Positions 1-5,763 of a stretch of DNA of 7,602 nt are shown here, one piece after another (the stretch's first letter is position 1; each line of letters begins with the position of its first letter). The stretch covers positions 1-7,602 of the forward strand of contig JAEXGM010000118.1 in NCBI GenBank assembly GCA_023450835.1, written 5' to 3'. Position numbers and translations under genes: made by a program. The stretch is from Bacillota bacterium. GTDB lineage: Bacteria; Bacillota; Clostridia; Lachnospirales; Lachnospiraceae. The notes under the pieces were generated by a model that did no database searches, was not told the origin of the DNA, and saw only the letters and a program-made list of their open reading frames with translations.

Positions 1-74
1 TGATTGATTAAAGGGATAGAAGAATCAAAGCGTAGAAGCTTTCACAAAGCGTTGGAAAGGGTAGGGTAGTTAGT

Positions 75-752
75 ATGTTTCAGCCGGGAACAGATTGGAA
101 TCCCAAGCAGGCACAGCTAAAAGAGCTGCTGGCAAAGCCTGACAGATTTGAGGAGGCAAGAAATCTTTGCCTGGAAATGCATTCGATGATTCATTCATCA
201 GAAATCACAGAGGGGTCGGAGGCAACCCTTATGGATGAAATTTGGGAGGGGTTAACAGACAAAGCCTTTGTAACCATGCCCACGGTAAAGGATGTAACAA
301 TTGCCTGGAACATCTGGCATATTACACGAATTGAAGACCTTACGGCAAATATTCTGATAGGAGAGAAGGAACAGGTACTGGATGAGTCATGGCTCAAACG
401 TCTGGGCGTTCAGGTGAAAGACACGGGAAATGCCATGACCGATGATGAAATCCTGCTCTTAAGCCAAAACTTAAATAAAGATGAGTTGAAAAATTACCGT
501 AATGCTGTAGGGGCTCGAACAAAAGAAGTGATAAACAGTCTTACATTGCCGGACTTAAAGAGAAAGGTCAGGAAGGAAAGTATTACAAGAATACTGGAAG
601 AAGGCGGAGTAACAGAACAGGGAGATTCCATCTGGCTCCTTGACTTCTGGGGTAGGAAGAATATTGCCGGAATACTTTTGATGCCAATCACAAGGCATCA
701 GGTAGGACATCTGAATGACTGTACGAAGCTGAAAAAGAAACTACAGAAGTAG
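75..752 (+). CDS. DinB-like (putative metal-dependent) family protein
   Basis: A 225-residue soluble protein with no signal peptide or membrane segment. The visible pattern is that of the DinB/YfiT four-helix superfamily, whose members usually hold a divalent metal with three histidines. There are histidines in the first helix (LEMHSMIH, His36 and His40), a WHITRIED segment (His82) that fits the second helix motif, and a C-terminal TRHQVGHLND (His208 and His212) that fits the usual H-x3-H near the end of the fold. Known members include thiol transferases (bacillithiol, mycothiol), but most have no assigned reaction and none can be given here. The start at 75 gives a natural N-terminus for the family; the ribosome site is weak (TAGGG at 62-66, 8 nt spacing). 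Its promoter would lie upstream of the window. The 140 nt that follow before the purH promoter suggest it is transcribed separately from purH. Family assignment fairly sure, function unknown. Confidence 0.8.
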   Translation: MFQPGTDWNPKQAQLKELLAKPDRFEEARNLCLEMHSMIHSSEITEGSEATLMDEIWEGLTDKAFVTMPTVKDVTIAWNIWHITRIEDLTANILIGEKEQVLDESWLKRLGVQVKDTGNAMTDDEILLLSQNLNKDELKNYRNAVGARTKEVINSLTLPDLKRKVRKESITRILEEGGVTEQGDSIWLLDFWGRKNIAGILLMPITRHQVGHLNDCTKLKKKLQK

Positions 753-892
753 TCTATAATAAAAAGTATAAAACAAAGGGTTATCTCAATAATATGAAGC
801 AGAGATAATGATTCCTGGGTAAAGATTAGAACAGAGCATTTAAATTAATTCAATAATAAGCAGATATCATACTATTTATAAGTATCTTGGGC
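753..892 (+). other. AT-rich spacer, no gene seen
   Basis: First part of the 352-nt gap between the DinB-like gene and purH; the rest of the gap is the purH promoter and riboswitch. The only structure I see is an imperfectly placed hairpin (TTATCTC at 781-787 with GAGATAA at 802-808, 14-nt loop). It has no U-tract after it, so I do not call it a terminator. Confidence 0.5.
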
Positions 893-921
893 TTGCCATC
901 CTGTTTTAAATATTGTAAACT
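893..921 (+). promoter_or_regulatory. purH promoter (sigma-A type)
   Basis: TTGCCA at 893-898 (5 of 6 to the -35 consensus), a 17-nt spacer, then TAAACT at 916-921 (4 of 6 to the -10). The predicted start of transcription, about 928-930, falls just before the first paired base of the ZTP riboswitch, which supports the call. Confidence 0.7.
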
Positions 922-929
922 AAAGATAG

Positions 930-1003
930 ATTTTGTATGACTGGCGGAAATGGGAGCTTACCCATAGGGAGTACAAAAATACGATATGCCGACCGCCTGG
1001 GCA
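930..1003 (+). promoter_or_regulatory. ZTP/ZMP riboswitch (pfl motif)
   Basis: The conserved core of the pfl/ZTP aptamer is readable. P1 is 931-937 paired with 972-978 (TTTTGTA/TACAAAA). The conserved GACTGGCG lies at 939-946. P2 is TGGG 951-954 with CCCA 961-964, followed by the conserved AGGGAG at 966-971. The second domain is P3, TGCC 987-990 with GGCA 1000-1003, around the signature loop CCGCCTGG (993-1000). The pseudoknot that closes the ligand site is GGCG 943-946 with CGCC 994-997. In this class ZMP (AICAR) or ZTP, which build up when 10-formyltetrahydrofolate is short, stabilises P3 and the pseudoknot and lets transcription continue. Here the downstream gene is purH, which consumes ZMP together with 10-formyl-THF, a classical target. 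The terminator that follows can pair with P3-loop bases, so an ON switch at the level of termination is inferred. Confidence 0.93.
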
Positions 1004-1047
1004 GCTCTGGTAATAGGAATATTATCAGGTTACCAGGGCGGTTTTTT
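1004..1047 (+). terminator. Riboswitch-controlled intrinsic terminator before purH
   Basis: A 10-bp stem with one G-U pair (1004-1013 with 1030-1039) is followed by GG and six T (1042-1047). The 3' arm can alternatively pair with the aptamer: CCGCC 993-997 with GGCGG 1037-1041 and TGG 998-1000 with CCA 1033-1035, leaving G1036 bulged. That pairing uses the pseudoknot and P3-loop bases, so ligand-bound aptamer and the extended terminator exclude each other. This is the expected expression platform of a ZTP ON switch. Confidence 0.85.
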
Positions 1048-1104
1048 GCTGTCTGTCAGGTGGATTATAATATTTACCCATGTAAAGGAAAAAGGAGAAC
1101 GAAA

Positions 1105-2658
1105 ATGAGAGCATTAATCAGCGTATCAGACAAAACAGGGATTGTTGAATTTGCAAAGGAGTTGGAAGCACTTGGTATACAGATTCTGTCTACCGGAGGA
1201 ACCTATAAAAAGCTGAAAGACGAGGGCGTCTCGGCAATTGAAGTATCGGAAGTAACAGGATTTCCGGAATGCCTTGACGGAAGGGTAAAGACCCTGCATC
1301 CGGCTATTCATGCGGGACTTCTTGCCATGAGAGGAAAAGAAGAACACATGAAACAGTTAAAAGACCTTCAGATTGAACCCATTGACTTTGTTATTGTTAA
1401 TCTCTATCCTTTTAAAGCAACAATCTTAAAAGAAGACGTTACCAGAGAAGATGCTGTTGAAAATATTGATATCGGCGGGCCTACTATGCTTCGCAGTGCA
1501 GCCAAGAATTATCAGGATGTTGCCGTGGTAACAGACCCATCTGATTATGAAAAAGTGCTTACGGAATTAAAGGAAGAGGGAAAAGTAAGTCTTGATACAA
1601 AGTTCTATCTGATGCAGAAAGTATTTATGCATACTTCTAATTATGACACTATGATTGCTGATTACCTGAAGAAGGAAAGAAAAGATACCAGCCTTCCTGA
1701 GACACTGACGCTTACCTATGAAAAGGTGCAGGATATGAGATACGGTGAAAACCCTCATCAAAAGGCAGCCTTTTACCGTGAAATCGGGAAGAAGAAAGGC
1801 TCTATTGCAGATGCAAGACAGCTTAACGGAAAGGAGCTGTCCTTTAATAACATCAATGACACCAACGGAGCCCTGGAATTATTAAAAGAATTCAATGAAC
1901 CTACCGTAGTTGCCTGCAAGCATGGAAATCCCTGCGGAGTAGGAAGCGCAGAGACTATTGATGCTGCCTGGGATAAGGCTTATCAGGCAGATAAGGTATC
2001 TATTTTTGGCGGAATTGTGGTAGTAAACCGCAAGGTAACCGCATATATGGCAGCAGAGATGAGTAAGATCTTTCTGGAGGTTATTGTAGCGCCGGACTTT
2101 GAAGAAGAGGCACTTGAAATCTTAAGGGGTAAGAAAAATGTCAGAGTGCTGCAGTTAGCGGATATCGAAGTACCTCAGGATGAAAATGCCTATGACTTAA
2201 AGAAAGTAAACGGTGGCCTCATAGTTCAGACCATTGACAGCAAACTTCTGAATCAAGAGGATGTCAAGGTGGTAACGGACAGGAAACCTACGGAAAAAGA
2301 AATGGAAGATATGCTCTTTGCCATGAAAGTTGTAAAGTTTGTGAAATCTAATGGTATAGCACTGGCAAAGGATAAGCAGTCTGTGGGAATAGGACCGGGA
2401 CAGGTAAACCGAATCTGGGCTGCAAAGCAGAGTATTGAGCACAGCAGAGAATTAATCGGTGAAGAAGCATCCCAGGGTGCAGTCCTTGCCTCTGATGCCT
2501 TCTTTCCTTTTGATGACTGCGTAGAAGCTGCTCACGAAGGCGGAATCACTGCTATTATCCAGCCCGGCGGATCTGTCCGCGATGAAGACTCCATTAAGAA
2601 ATGCAATGAATATGGAATCGCGATGGTATTTACCGGAATGAGACATTTTAAACATTAA
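1105..2658 (+). CDS. purH: Bifunctional AICAR transformylase / IMP cyclohydrolase PurH
   Basis: This 517-residue protein carries out the last two steps of de novo purine synthesis: formylation of AICAR (ZMP) by 10-formyl-THF to FAICAR, then ring closure to IMP. It is cytosolic. The N-terminal MGS-fold cyclohydrolase domain (about 1-190) shows SDKTGI (8-13), STGGT (29-33), the signature DGRVKTLHPAIHAGLL (58-73, Lys62) and IDIGGPTMLRSAAKN (121-135). The transformylase domain (about 195-517) shows MRYGENPHQ (211-219), the catalytic Lys272-His273 in ACKHGNPCG, KSNGIAL (414-420), SDAFFPF (463-469) and QPGGSVRDED (486-495). Length is normal for the family. The frame is open upstream to 937, but that part is the riboswitch and terminator. 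The start at 1105 has AAAGGAG (1091-1097) 7 nt upstream and gives the family N-terminus MRALISVSDK. It stands alone without other pur genes and is probably controlled mainly by the ZTP riboswitch. A strong terminator follows. Confidence 0.98.
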   Translation: MRALISVSDKTGIVEFAKELEALGIQILSTGGTYKKLKDEGVSAIEVSEVTGFPECLDGRVKTLHPAIHAGLLAMRGKEEHMKQLKDLQIEPIDFVIVNLYPFKATILKEDVTREDAVENIDIGGPTMLRSAAKNYQDVAVVTDPSDYEKVLTELKEEGKVSLDTKFYLMQKVFMHTSNYDTMIADYLKKERKDTSLPETLTLTYEKVQDMRYGENPHQKAAFYREIGKKKGSIADARQLNGKELSFNNINDTNGALELLKEFNEPTVVACKHGNPCGVGSAETIDAAWDKAYQADKVSIFGGIVVVNRKVTAYMAAEMSKIFLEVIVAPDFEEEALEILRGKKNVRVLQLADIEVPQDENAYDLKKVNGGLIVQTIDSKLLNQEDVKVVTDRKPTEKEMEDMLFAMKVVKFVKSNGIALAKDKQSVGIGPGQVNRIWAAKQSIEHSRELIGEEASQGAVLASDAFFPFDDCVEAAHEGGITAIIQPGGSVRDEDSIKKCNEYGIAMVFTGMRHFKH

Positions 2659-2707
2659 TGTCTGCATTTCCTGAAGGTTACTTCTGAAACAGAATTTAGA
2701 ATAGAAG

Positions 2708-2768
2708 AAACGGTTTGGCAGTTCTGGCAGAGAAGATTATTCGCTGCCTCAGGTGCCGCCGTTTTTTT
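2708..2768 (+). terminator. Intrinsic terminator after purH
   Basis: A long interrupted stem: AAACGG (2708-2713) with CCGTTT (2759-2764), GGCA (2717-2720) with TGCC (2754-2757), and GGCAG (2726-2730) with CTGCC (2744-2748). A run of seven T (2762-2768) follows. It lies 50 nt past the purH stop codon. The stems are separated by small internal loops. Confidence 0.85.
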
Positions 2769-2817
2769 ATTGGTTATTTATTTAGCATTAACTTAGTATT
2801 ACAGAAGTCGGTAAGAC

Positions 2818-2852
2818 TTGCTTTCATCAGAGCATATGAATTATTATATAAT
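2818..2852 (+). promoter_or_regulatory. Putative promoter of the LUD-domain gene
   Basis: TTGCTT at 2818-2823 and TATTAT at 2842-2847 with an 18-nt spacer; a perfect TATAAT overlaps at 2847-2852. It lies after the purH terminator and is the best promoter-like signal before the LUD gene. Use of it implies a 5' leader of roughly 175 nt. Only sequence similarity supports it. Confidence 0.45.
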
Positions 2853-2894
2853 GAAAGCGTAATGAGTATATGTAAGCCTGCTCGCAATATGCCA

Positions 2895-2931
2895 ATGAGG
2901 CGAAAGCTCATGAACACACATTAGTTCATGA
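2895..2931 (+). promoter_or_regulatory. Two mutually exclusive hairpins in the LUD-gene leader
   Basis: A perfect 8-bp stem, TCATGAAC (2908-2915) with GTTCATGA (2924-2931), loop of 8. A second stem, ATGAG (2895-2899) with CTCAT (2907-2911), uses some of the same bases, so only one can form at a time. No U-tract follows either, so this is not a terminator. I do not recognise a known riboswitch class in the 2853-3035 leader. The stretch also holds a 4-codon ATG reading frame (2910-2924, M-N-T-H-stop) behind a GAGG; its significance is doubtful. Confidence 0.35.
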
Positions 2932-3035
2932 TATAAGGTAAGTATTTGGCACATAGGAATATGGTCGTATTATTGCGGCTATTATTAAAGTTATATAGGC
3001 AGGTTATTGGTAAGGATAGCGGAGGGACAGGCAGT

Positions 3036-3653
3036 ATGGATGAGCGAATAAAGAAAACAATAGCAAATTTAGAAAAGAATAAAATGGCAGGATATTATGT
3101 CAGGAATCGGGAGGAATTGTATCAGCTGCTGTCCGAACTGATTCAAAGTGGTGCGGCAGTTGGCTGCGGGGATTCTGTTACTTTGGAAGAGACGGGAGTT
3201 TTTCAGTATCTTCGCACGGGAGATTTTATATTTTATGACAAGCACCAGCAGGGCCTGACCTCAGAGAAGAAGCGTGAACTTTATCTGAAGAACTTTGATG
3301 CGGATACTTTTATAACCGGTACCAATGCAATAACCATGGACGGAAAGCTGTTTAATATTGATGGAAACGGAAGCCGTGTTGCACCTATGTTATATGGGCC
3401 AAGACAAGTAATTGTAGTAGTGGGGACTAACAAAATAACTGAAAAGACAGAAGATGCCATAGTGCGTACCAGACAGACTGCGGCACCTCTTGATGCTGAA
3501 AGGCTGGGAAAGGACACACCCTGTACGAAGTTAGGCAAATGCATTAATTGCAGGCACGAACAGAGGATATGCAATGATTTCGTGTTAATAACAGGGCAGC
3601 TTATAAAGAACAGGATAAAAGTTATTATTATAGAGGGGAACTATGGTTTCTGA
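3036..3653 (+). CDS. LUD-domain protein (LutC/YkgG-like, lactate-utilisation family)
   Basis: A 205-residue cytosolic protein of the LUD (DUF162) family, related to LutC and the C-terminal part of LutB of the L-lactate oxidation complex. Visible family features: VGCGDSVTL (42-50), FITGTNAITMDGKLFNIDGNGSRVAPMLYGP (92-122) and VVVGTNKI (127-134). In place of a LutABC partner there is a C-terminal cysteine group, Cys163, 169, 172 and 179 (C-x5-C-x2-C-x6-C), that could hold an iron-sulfur cluster or another metal; this is inferred. The frame is open upstream to a TTG at 2946, but ATG 3036 has GGAGGGA (3021-3027) 8 nt upstream and gives the usual MDERIKKT N-terminus. No lutA or lutB lies next to it. 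Stand-alone LUD proteins of this kind are common in Clostridia without a proven reaction, so no substrate is assigned. Confidence 0.88.
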   Translation: MDERIKKTIANLEKNKMAGYYVRNREELYQLLSELIQSGAAVGCGDSVTLEETGVFQYLRTGDFIFYDKHQQGLTSEKKRELYLKNFDADTFITGTNAITMDGKLFNIDGNGSRVAPMLYGPRQVIVVVGTNKITEKTEDAIVRTRQTAAPLDAERLGKDTPCTKLGKCINCRHEQRICNDFVLITGQLIKNRIKVIIIEGNYGF

Positions 3654-3698
3654 TAAAAATTACATGTCCTGTATTGGGAAGAAATAAAGTAATATATA

Positions 3699-3707
3699 TG
3701 CTACAAT
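3699..3707 (+). promoter_or_regulatory. Putative extended -10 promoter of the alkylation-repair operon
   Basis: TGCTACAAT is a TG-N extended -10 with TACAAT at 3702-3707 (5 of 6 to consensus). There is no good -35 at 17-18 nt, which would fit an activator-dependent promoter such as an Ada-type one. A weaker alternative pair is TTGGGA 3674-3679 with TATGCT 3697-3702 (17 nt). No terminator is visible between the LUD gene and this operon, so read-through from upstream is also possible. Confidence 0.45.
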
Positions 3708-3739
3708 AATCTTACAGTATGAAATTACCGGTACATTCA

Positions 3740-3762
3740 CTGTTCTGAAAATAAGGGAACAG
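3740..3762 (+). promoter_or_regulatory. Dyad in the leader of the alkylation-repair operon
   Basis: CTGTTC (3740-3745) and GAACAG (3757-3762) form a perfect 6-bp inverted repeat with an 11-nt centre. It lies about 26-48 nt after the predicted start of transcription. It could be an operator or a small RNA hairpin. The half-site order is opposite to the GAAC-N4-GTTC of the Firmicute LexA box, so I do not call it LexA. A second palindrome, TACCGGTA, is at 3726-3733. Confidence 0.3.
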
Positions 3763-3815
3763 AGTATCACTCCTATTAATTAAAAATGATGCGCTAGAAC
3801 AAAGAGGATTAAAAT

Positions 3816-5258
3816 ATGCAGGAAGATAATTTGTATTTTGAATATAGTGAAGAGGCGGTACAGTATCTGAAAAGCCATGATAAGCGTCTTGGAGCGGCAA
3901 TCGATAAGATTGGACAGATACAGCGGGGAGTTGATAAGGACCTGTTTTCTTCTGTGATACATCACATTATAGGGCAGCAGATATCCACCCGTGCCCAGGA
4001 GACCATCTGGAAAAGGCTCTGCGAAAGGCTGGGGCAGGTAAATGCCCATAGGATTGATGAGACCCCGGAAGCAGAGCTGCAAAGCCTTGGCATGACCTAT
4101 AAAAAAGCGGGATATATTAAAGATTTCGCAGCAAAGGTGAAAAATACCGAATTCGATATAGAAGGACTTTACCGCCTGACAGACAGCGAAATAATAAAGG
4201 AACTTTCGGCATTGAAGGGCATTGGTGTATGGACAGCCGAAATGATTATGATATTTTCCATGCAGCGTCCGGATGTGGTAAGCTTTGGTGACCTGGCAAT
4301 TCATCGGGGAATGCGGATGCTGTATCATAAGCAAAAAATTGACCGTAAAGAATTCTCTAAATATGCAAAACGCTACTCGCCCTATGGAACAGTAGCAAGC
4401 CTCTATCTTTGGGCAATTGCCGGAGGAGCTATTCCTGAAATGAGCGATCCCGTACCTCCAAGGGAAAAGGCCGGGACAGAAACAAAAACAATAAGAAATG
4501 AAAAAACGAAAAAGGTAAAAGAGTCAAAAGCAAAAGAGTCAAAAGCAAAAGAGTTAAAAGCAAAAGAGCTAAAAACAGAAGAGCCAAAGGAAAAGGAATC
4601 AGATAGAAAGCAAATAGAAATAAAACAGTCGGATAGAGAGGAACGGGGTAAAAGCCAACTAAAAGTAAAGCAAACGAATAGAAAGCAGGCAGAAGAACAA
4701 CCGGATATAAGCCGGCAGGAAGAAATGTGGAGGGCAGTGTATGAGAGTGATACATCCTATGATGGCATTTTCTTTTACGCAGTCAGGTCTACCGGGATTT
4801 ATTGCCGTCCCTCCTGTAAATCTAAAATACCAAGGCGTGAAAATATCTGCTATTTTGATACGGCTGAGCAGGCAAAAGAGGCTGGATTTCGCCCTTGTAA
4901 ACGCTGCAGAAGTGACCTTTTCGACTATAAGCCGATGAAGGAAATTGCAGAAAAGGTAAAACAGCTGCTGGAGGATTCTTATACGAAAAGGAACAGAGCA
5001 AATCAGGAATTAAAGGAGCTTGGATTATCAAAGCACCGGGTCGGCGAAATATTTAAGGAAGAGTATGGCATCACATTGTCTGAGTACACCGACAGGCTGC
5101 GTTTAGAAAAGGCAAAAGAGCGGTTGTCCTGTACCGGTGATGAAATAATTGATATTGCATATTCCGTTGGATTTGGCGGAATATCCTCTTTCTACCGCTT
5201 CTTTAAGAAAGAGACCGGCCAGTCACCTGCAGCCTATAGAAAGGAGAGCCAATTATGA
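3816..5258 (+). CDS. AlkA-type DNA glycosylase fused to AdaA-type methyl sensor/AraC regulator
   Basis: A 480-residue fusion. Residues 1-210 are a HhH-GPD 3-methyladenine/alkylpurine DNA glycosylase: FSSVIHHIIGQQIS (44-57), helix-hairpin-helix LKGIGVWTAE (133-142) and catalytic Asp159 in FGDLAIHRG. Residues 215-300 are a Lys/Glu-rich, probably unstructured linker with pentapeptide repeats. Residues 303-370 match the Ada N-terminal zinc domain: FFYAVRSTGIYCRPSC with Cys330 and Cys334, then GFRPCKRC with Cys361 and Cys364. All four zinc ligands are present, and Cys330 matches the E. coli Ada Cys38 that takes methyl from DNA phosphotriesters. Residues 374-478 are an AraC-type double helix-turn-helix, the second one clear (EIIDIAYSVGFGGISSFYRFFKKETG). 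The Ada methyltransferase domain is absent here but encoded next, overlapping by 4 nt. Start supported by AAAGAGGA at 3801-3808. By family knowledge the methylated sensor should activate its own operon. Known Ada-AlkA fusions I recall have the Ada part first; here the order is reversed. Confidence 0.93.
   Translation: MQEDNLYFEYSEEAVQYLKSHDKRLGAAIDKIGQIQRGVDKDLFSSVIHHIIGQQISTRAQETIWKRLCERLGQVNAHRIDETPEAELQSLGMTYKKAGYIKDFAAKVKNTEFDIEGLYRLTDSEIIKELSALKGIGVWTAEMIMIFSMQRPDVVSFGDLAIHRGMRMLYHKQKIDRKEFSKYAKRYSPYGTVASLYLWAIAGGAIPEMSDPVPPREKAGTETKTIRNEKTKKVKESKAKESKAKELKAKELKTEEPKEKESDRKQIEIKQSDREERGKSQLKVKQTNRKQAEEQPDISRQEEMWRAVYESDTSYDGIFFYAVRSTGIYCRPSCKSKIPRRENICYFDTAEQAKEAGFRPCKRCRSDLFDYKPMKEIAEKVKQLLEDSYTKRNRANQELKELGLSKHRVGEIFKEEYGITLSEYTDRLRLEKAKERLSCTGDEIIDIAYSVGFGGISSFYRFFKKETGQSPAAYRKESQL
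4517..4576 (+). repeat. 15-bp tandem repeat coding for K-E-S/L-K-A linker units
   Basis: Four adjacent 15-bp units: AAAAGAGTCAAAAGC at 4517-4531 and 4532-4546 (identical), AAAAGAGTTAAAAGC at 4547-4561, and AAAAGAGCTAAAAAC at 4562-4576; a decayed fifth unit follows. In frame from 4518 they encode KESKA-KESKA-KELKA-KELKT (residues 235-254). The unit length is a multiple of three, so gain or loss of units would keep the reading frame of the fusion. The charge pattern suggests a flexible or helical spacer. Confidence 0.9.
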
Positions 5259-5719
5259 TTAAGTATGCCTTTTATAACTTCGAATTCGGAATCTTAAAAA
5301 TCGGTTATAATGAAAAGTCTGTTGTTTATATGAAAAGGGTGGAGAAAATAGATACGAAAAATGAATCCTCCGTGCTTTCTGACAATGCCTTTAAGCAGGT
5401 CTGCGAATATCTGAAAGGCAGGAGAGAAATATTTGATTTTCCATATCAGCTGGAAGGCACGGAATTTCAGAAAAAAGTATGGGAGGCACTTTTGCGGATT
5501 CCCTACGGTAAAGTCTGCACTTATAAGCAGATAGCAGAAGCAGTCGGCAATCCAAGAGGAAGCCGTGCGGTGGGACTGGCAAATAATAAAAATCCCATTA
5601 ATATAGTTGTGCCATGCCACCGGGTAATTGGCACAGACGGCCGTCTGGTCGGCTATGCAGGCGGTATTGCAATGAAGGAAGCGTTGCTTCAACTGGAGAA
5701 AAGACCAGTAAGTAATTGA
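5255..5719 (+). CDS. ogt: Methylated-DNA--[protein]-cysteine S-methyltransferase
   Basis: A 154-residue suicide enzyme that moves the alkyl group from O6-methylguanine (and O4-methylthymine) in DNA to its own cysteine. The active-site motif is NIVVPCHRVIG with Cys121. Other visible family residues are the TYKQIA turn (Tyr90), the arginine finger in RAVGLANNKNP (Arg105) and the GRLVGYAGG loop (129-137). FQKKVWEALLRIPYGKVCTY (71-90) leads into the winged-helix DNA-binding part. Its ATG overlaps the fusion gene's stop codon (ATGA, 5255-5258), with AAGGAG at 5241-5246 8 nt upstream, which indicates translational coupling. The split resembles B. subtilis adaA-adaB, where the methyltransferase is a separate protein; here it plays the AdaB part. 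Its stop codon overlaps the -35 of the next promoter. No terminator is seen directly after it. Confidence 0.97.
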   Translation: MIKYAFYNFEFGILKIGYNEKSVVYMKRVEKIDTKNESSVLSDNAFKQVCEYLKGRREIFDFPYQLEGTEFQKKVWEALLRIPYGKVCTYKQIAEAVGNPRGSRAVGLANNKNPINIVVPCHRVIGTDGRLVGYAGGIAMKEALLQLEKRPVSN

Positions 5720-5744
5720 CAAATTCAAAATCTCATGCTATTAT
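5716..5744 (+). promoter_or_regulatory. Near-consensus promoter P1 of the ABC-F leader
   Basis: A perfect TTGACA at 5716-5721, a 17-nt spacer and TATTAT at 5739-5744 (5 of 6). The -35 overlaps the ogt stop codon. Predicted start of transcription is about 5750. The -10 is the left edge of a perfect dyad, which suggests repression. The RNA would run through the small ORFs and hairpins at 5764-6163. Confidence 0.75.
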
Positions 5745-5757
5745 GGGACCCATAATA
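5739..5757 (+). promoter_or_regulatory. Operator-like perfect dyad over the -10 and start site
   Basis: TATTATGGGACCCATAATA is a perfect 9+1+9 inverted repeat. It runs from the -10 hexamer to about +7. Because transcription should begin inside it, it cannot form a full RNA hairpin from this promoter, so a DNA-binding site for a dimeric repressor is the better reading. I do not recognise the regulator, and no regulator gene is in the window. Confidence 0.6.
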
Positions 5758-5763
5758 TAATTT

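Noticed and set aside
781..808. Terminator after the DinB-like gene
   Set aside because: The 7-bp A/T-rich stem has a 14-nt loop and no U-tract.
937..1104. In-frame upstream extension of purH (56 more codons)
   Set aside because: It covers the ZTP riboswitch and terminator, lacks a ribosome site at its start, and would add a tail that PurH proteins do not have.
2895..2912. Hammerhead-like core suggested by ATGAGGCGAAAG
   Set aside because: The CUGAUGA box and the third stem needed for a hammerhead are absent; an ordinary small hairpin explains it.
2715..2924. 69-codon reading frame after purH
   Set aside because: It starts inside the purH terminator hairpin, has no ribosome site and resembles no protein I know.
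2946..3035. TTG-started 30-residue extension of the LUD protein
   Set aside because: An AAGG lies 7 nt before the TTG, but ATG 3036 has a much better GGAGGGA and gives the usual family N-terminus.
3740..3762. LexA/SOS box before the alkylation-repair operon
   Set aside because: The half-sites are CTGTTC...GAACAG, the reverse order and wrong spacing for the Firmicute CGAAC-N4-GTTCG box.
3780..4334. 184-codon frame on the - strand
   Set aside because: Antisense to the well-supported glycosylase domain; no homology or start signals.
4429..4755. 108-codon leucine-rich frame on the - strand, looking like a membrane protein
   Set aside because: It is the reverse reading of the Lys/Glu-rich linker: AAA and GAG codons read backwards give Phe and Leu. 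No ribosome site.
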